Assembly: GCA_041390145.1 (NCBI GenBank)
Contig: JAWKQM010000004.1
Span: 186,001 to 250,000 of the forward strand
Direction: 5' to 3'
From: Gemmatimonadales bacterium
GTDB taxonomy: Bacteria > Gemmatimonadota > Gemmatimonadetes > Gemmatimonadales > GWC2-71-9
DNA: 64,000 nucleotides
The stretch's first letter is position 1. Every line of letters starts with the position of its first letter. This document shows positions 59,990 through 64,000 of this stretch, piece by piece. The translations under genes were made by a program, and so were the position numbers. The notes under the pieces were generated by a model that had not been told where the DNA came from, did not search any database, and saw only the letters and a program-made list of their open reading frames with translations.

Positions 59990-61017
59990 TGGCAGGGACT
60001 CGTGCCTCCTCCCGAGGCAAGGGAGCGGCTCGCAGCGCCGATCCGGGCGCCAGCCCGGAGCAGTGCCGGACTTACCTCCGGCAGATGCGCCTGATCCGCC
60101 ACTTCGAGGACAAGGCCGGCGAGGCGTACAGCCTCGGCAAGGTCGGCGGATTCTGCCACCTGTACATCGGGCAGGAGGCGGTGGCGGTCGGCTGCATGGC
60201 GGCACTGCGCGCCGACGACTACATCACCACGTCGTACCGCGATCACGGGCATGCGCTGGCCAGGGGACTCACTGCACGGTCGGTCATGGCCGAGCTCTTC
60301 GGCAAGGCGACAGGGTGCTCCCACGGCAAGGGCGGCTCGATGCATCTCTTCGACGCCTCCCTCGGGTTCCTCGGCGGGCATGGCATCGTCGGCGGGCATA
60401 TTCCGCTTGCGGCGGGGATGGCGTTCGCGGCCAAGTATCGGAAGACCGACCAGGTGGCGGTCTGCTTCTTCGGGGAGGCGGCGGTCAACATCGGGTCGTT
60501 CCACGAGACGCTGAACATGGCCGCGCTCTGGAAGCTGCCGGCCATCTTCATCGTCGAGAACAACGGGTACGGGATGGGCACGGCGCTCGCGCGGGCCAGC
60601 TCCCTCCTCGACCTGGCCCACCGCGCCTATTCCAATGAAAGGACCGAGGAAGTTGTGGATGGCCAGGATGTCTTCGCCGTCCGGGGCGCGATGGATCGCG
60701 CCGTCAACCGGGCGCGGACCGAGTCGCTCCCGACCCTCCTCGAAATGCGGACCTACCGCTACGTCGGTCATTCGATGTCCGACGCGGCGCACGGCACCTA
60801 CCGCAGCAAGGAAGAGGTGGAGGAGTTCAGGCAGCGGGATCCGATCAAGCTGCTCGAGGCGCACATGGTGGCCGCCAAGATGATCGACGAGGCGGGACTC
60901 AAGGCGCTCGACGAAGAGATCGTGGCCGAGGTCGATGACGCGGTGACCTTCGCGGAAGAGTCTCCCGACCCGGCGCCGGACGCACTGTGGACCGACGTGC
61001 TCGCGGGAGGGCAGTGA
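59989..61017 (+). CDS. pdhA: Pyruvate dehydrogenase E1 component, alpha subunit
   Basis: 342 residues. Decarboxylates pyruvate with ThDP and passes the hydroxyethyl group to E2. GFCHLYIGQEAVAVGCMAAL, DYITTSYRDHGHALARG and CSHGKGGSMHLF are strongly conserved. The ThDP-magnesium motif, normally GDGxxN, here reads GEAAVN (residues 162-167), with the matching ENNGYGMGT downstream. The Asp-to-Glu and Gly-to-Ala changes may alter cofactor affinity. It is followed one base later by pdhB. Confidence 0.93.
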   Translation: MAGTRASSRGKGAARSADPGASPEQCRTYLRQMRLIRHFEDKAGEAYSLGKVGGFCHLYIGQEAVAVGCMAALRADDYITTSYRDHGHALARGLTARSVMAELFGKATGCSHGKGGSMHLFDASLGFLGGHGIVGGHIPLAAGMAFAAKYRKTDQVAVCFFGEAAVNIGSFHETLNMAALWKLPAIFIVENNGYGMGTALARASSLLDLAHRAYSNERTEEVVDGQDVFAVRGAMDRAVNRARTESLPTLLEMRTYRYVGHSMSDAAHGTYRSKEEVEEFRQRDPIKLLEAHMVAAKMIDEAGLKALDEEIVAEVDDAVTFAEESPDPAPDALWTDVLAGGQ

Positions 61018-61018
61018 G

Positions 61019-61999
61019 ATGGCGCTCCTGACCTACCGTGACGCCCTGAACGAGGCGCTCCGCGAGGAGATGGCCCTCGACGACCGCGTGTTCCTGATGG
61101 GGGAGGAAGTGGCCGAGTACGACGGCGCCTACAAGGTGAGCCGTGGGCTGCTCAAGGAGTTTGGCCCGCTGCGGGTGGTGGATACGCCCATTGCGGAGCT
61201 CGGCTTTGCCGGCATCGGCGTCGGGGCAGCGATGGTCGGCCTTCGTCCGATCATCGAATTCATGACCTGGAACTTCGCCCTGCTGGCCATCGACCAGATC
61301 GTCAACTCCGCGGCGAAGATGCGCTACATGTCGGGCGGGCAGGTCGGGTGCCCGATCGTCTTTCGCGGACCGGGCGGGGCGGCGCTCCAGCTCGCGGCGC
61401 AGCACTCGCAGTCGTTCGAGTCCTGGTACGCGCACATCCCCGGCCTCAAGGTGCTGACACCGGGAACGCCGGCCGACGCGAAGGGGCTCCTGAAGAGCGC
61501 CATCCGGGACGACGACCCGGTGGTGTTCATCGAAGGGGAGATGCTCTACAACGTGAAGGGCGAGGTGCCGGAAGGCGAGCACCTGGTGCCGATCGGCAAG
61601 GCGGACATCAAGCGCGCCGGCTCCGACGTGACGCTGGTGTGCTACTCCAAGACCGTCACAGTGGCGCTGAAGGCGGCGGACCAGCTGGCCGCGGAGGGGA
61701 TCAACGCCGAGGTCGTGGATCTCCGGACGATCCGTCCGATGGATACCGAGACGGTGCTCAATTCCGTGGGCCGGACCCATCGGTGTGTCGTGGTGGAGGA
61801 AGGCTGGTCCTTCGCGGGCGTTGGCGCGCAAGTGGTGGACGAGATTCAGCGGCACATCTTCGATGAACTCGACGCGCCGGTGCTCCGGGTCACGGGTGCC
61901 GACGTGCCGATGCCATACAACAAGCAACTCGAGCGGGCGGCCAAGGCCGATCCGGCCAAGGTGATCGCCGCCGTCAAGAAGGTGCTCTACCTGGCCTGA
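61019..61999 (+). CDS. pdhB: Pyruvate dehydrogenase E1 component, beta subunit
   Basis: 326 residues. MGEEVAEYDGAYKVSRGLL, DTPIAELGFAGIGVGAAMVG and VFRGPGGAALQLAAQHSQSFE are E1-beta landmarks; the last motif carries the conserved His. Forms the alpha2beta2 E1 with PdhA. Upstream stop and start are separated by one base; pdhC starts 41 bases later. Confidence 0.95.
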   Translation: MALLTYRDALNEALREEMALDDRVFLMGEEVAEYDGAYKVSRGLLKEFGPLRVVDTPIAELGFAGIGVGAAMVGLRPIIEFMTWNFALLAIDQIVNSAAKMRYMSGGQVGCPIVFRGPGGAALQLAAQHSQSFESWYAHIPGLKVLTPGTPADAKGLLKSAIRDDDPVVFIEGEMLYNVKGEVPEGEHLVPIGKADIKRAGSDVTLVCYSKTVTVALKAADQLAAEGINAEVVDLRTIRPMDTETVLNSVGRTHRCVVVEEGWSFAGVGAQVVDEIQRHIFDELDAPVLRVTGADVPMPYNKQLERAAKADPAKVIAAVKKVLYLA

Positions 62000-62040
62000 C
62001 GGCTGTCGCCACTTCATTGCACCGATCCGGGAACTGACGC

Positions 62041-63270
<1,230 letters not shown>

Positions 63271-63309
63271 CGGCCCCCGCCGCCCGACCTGACACCGAGG
63301 ACTCACATC

Positions 63310-64000
63310 GTGGCTTCATTCGACATCATCATCCTGGGCGGCGGCCCCGCCGGATATGTCTGCGCCATCCGCGCCGCCCAGCTCGGCCTGAGCACCGCCG
63401 TGGTCGAGAAGGACAAGCTCGGCGGCGTCTGCGTCAATATCGGCTGCATCCCCACCAAGGCGCTGCTGCACAGCGCGTCGTCGATCCAGCTCATCCAGCA
63501 CCAGGCCAAGGATCTCGGCATCGAAGTCGGCGGCGTCAAGACCGACTACGGCGTCGCCATGAAGCGGAGCCGCAAGGTGTCGGAACAGAACTCCAAGGGC
63601 GTGGAGTTCCTGATGAAGAAGAACAAGGTGACCGTGATCAAGGGCACCGGCACGCTGCTCCCCGGCAAGAAGATCAAGGTCGGCGCCGACGTCTACGAGG
63701 CGAAGAAGGCCGTCGTCATCGCCACCGGCTCGCGGGTCAAGGGCATTCCGCAGATCGGGCTCGACATCAACAAGACCACCGTCATCAGCTCCGACGAGGC
63801 GCTCTTCCTGGAGTCGGCGCCCAAGTCGATGATCGTCGTGGGTGCGGGCGCGGTCGGCTCGGAGTTCGCGGACATCTTCAACGCCTTCGGCACCAAGATC
63901 ACGCTCGTGGAGGCGCTCCCGCGCATCCTCCCGATCGAAGACGCCGAGTGCTCCGACGCCCTGGCCAAGTCGTTCCGGAAGCGGGGGATCGACGTCATGG
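63310..64000 (+). CDS. lpdA: Dihydrolipoamide dehydrogenase (E3), 3' truncated by window end
   Basis: GTG start at 63310; 230 residues are seen. FAD motif ILGGGPAGYVCAIRAAQLGL, redox disulphide GGVCVNIGCIPTKALL, second dinucleotide site VVGAGAVGSEFADIF. Reoxidises lipoyl groups of E2, and of GcvH, with NAD. Completes the lipA-pdhA-pdhB-pdhC-lpdA set. The rest of the protein is beyond base 64000. Confidence 0.96.
   Translation, partial: MASFDIIILGGGPAGYVCAIRAAQLGLSTAVVEKDKLGGVCVNIGCIPTKALLHSASSIQLIQHQAKDLGIEVGGVKTDYGVAMKRSRKVSEQNSKGVEFLMKKNKVTVIKGTGTLLPGKKIKVGADVYEAKKAVVIATGSRVKGIPQIGLDINKTTVISSDEALFLESAPKSMIVVGAGAVGSEFADIFNAFGTKITLVEALPRILPIEDAECSDALAKSFRKRGIDVM

Overview
The window is high-GC bacterial chromosome with almost no spare DNA. 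Genes lie in long co-oriented runs, often joined by 1-4 base start/stop overlaps. The gene mix points to a Gram-negative, aerobic, didermic heterotroph, most likely Gemmatimonadota: TonB-dependent receptors with carboxypeptidase-like plugs, many lipoproteins, small outer-membrane barrels, a Sco/PCuAC/CtaG set for cytochrome oxidase, and a DbpA-domain protein with a degraded helicase core. That taxon is inferred from gene content; there is no rRNA gene in the window. I saw no tRNA, rRNA, CRISPR array, prophage or transposase.

Layout. 1-498 is the tail of a surface-type protein. 520-2337 is a long-chain acyl-CoA synthetase. 6199-2334 (minus) is an operon: 6-pyruvoyltetrahydropterin synthase-like, GTP cyclohydrolase I, short-chain reductase, M23 peptidase and a Trm112-like protein. 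The first three have the composition of a tetrahydrobiopterin route. 6524-6694 is a 56-residue membrane protein gene. 15140-6796 (minus) is an aminotransferase, an unknown protein, then HerA, SbcD/Mre11, SbcC/Rad50 and a GNAT enzyme, a DNA-end-processing module of archaeal type. 15290-18374 holds the degenerate helicase, a convergent HU gene, thymidine kinase and dephospho-CoA kinase. 18430-22587 is gcvH, gcvP and a LipM-type octanoyltransferase.

22588-22800 is a patch of interspersed palindromes. 22868-30638 is a nine-gene operon: a peptide ABC importer (five genes), RidA, PhzF, CsaA and a DppA-type D-aminopeptidase, probably for peptide or D-amino-acid salvage. 34386-30595 (minus) is a five-gene run: membrane protein, winged-helix regulator, UppS and two membrane proteins. 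Its promoter is near consensus, sits beside a palindromic operator-like site, and would make an almost leaderless transcript. 34577-38448 is a lipoprotein propeller coupled to a TonB-dependent receptor. 41426-38574 (minus) is an esterase plus the Sco, PCuAC and CtaG copper-delivery genes.

41493-45491 has a half-size TauE/SafE protein, a POT peptide transporter and small proteins. 45505-50907 is a five-gene operon: hybrid histidine kinase, two glycosyltransferases, a DUF3108 protein and a protein distantly like deoxyhypusine synthase. 51199-54386 has a small membrane protein with an ECF-sigma-type promoter, a glycine-oxidase-like enzyme, a DUF1684 protein and a TlpA-like protein that seems to start at CTG. 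54575-58867 is a tandem array of six small outer-membrane barrel proteins. 59042-64000 is lipA followed by the pyruvate dehydrogenase genes pdhA, pdhB, pdhC and lpdA (cut by the window end). Lipoyl metabolism ties two regions together: the LipM-like enzyme beside gcvH, and LipA beside the lipoylated E2 protein.
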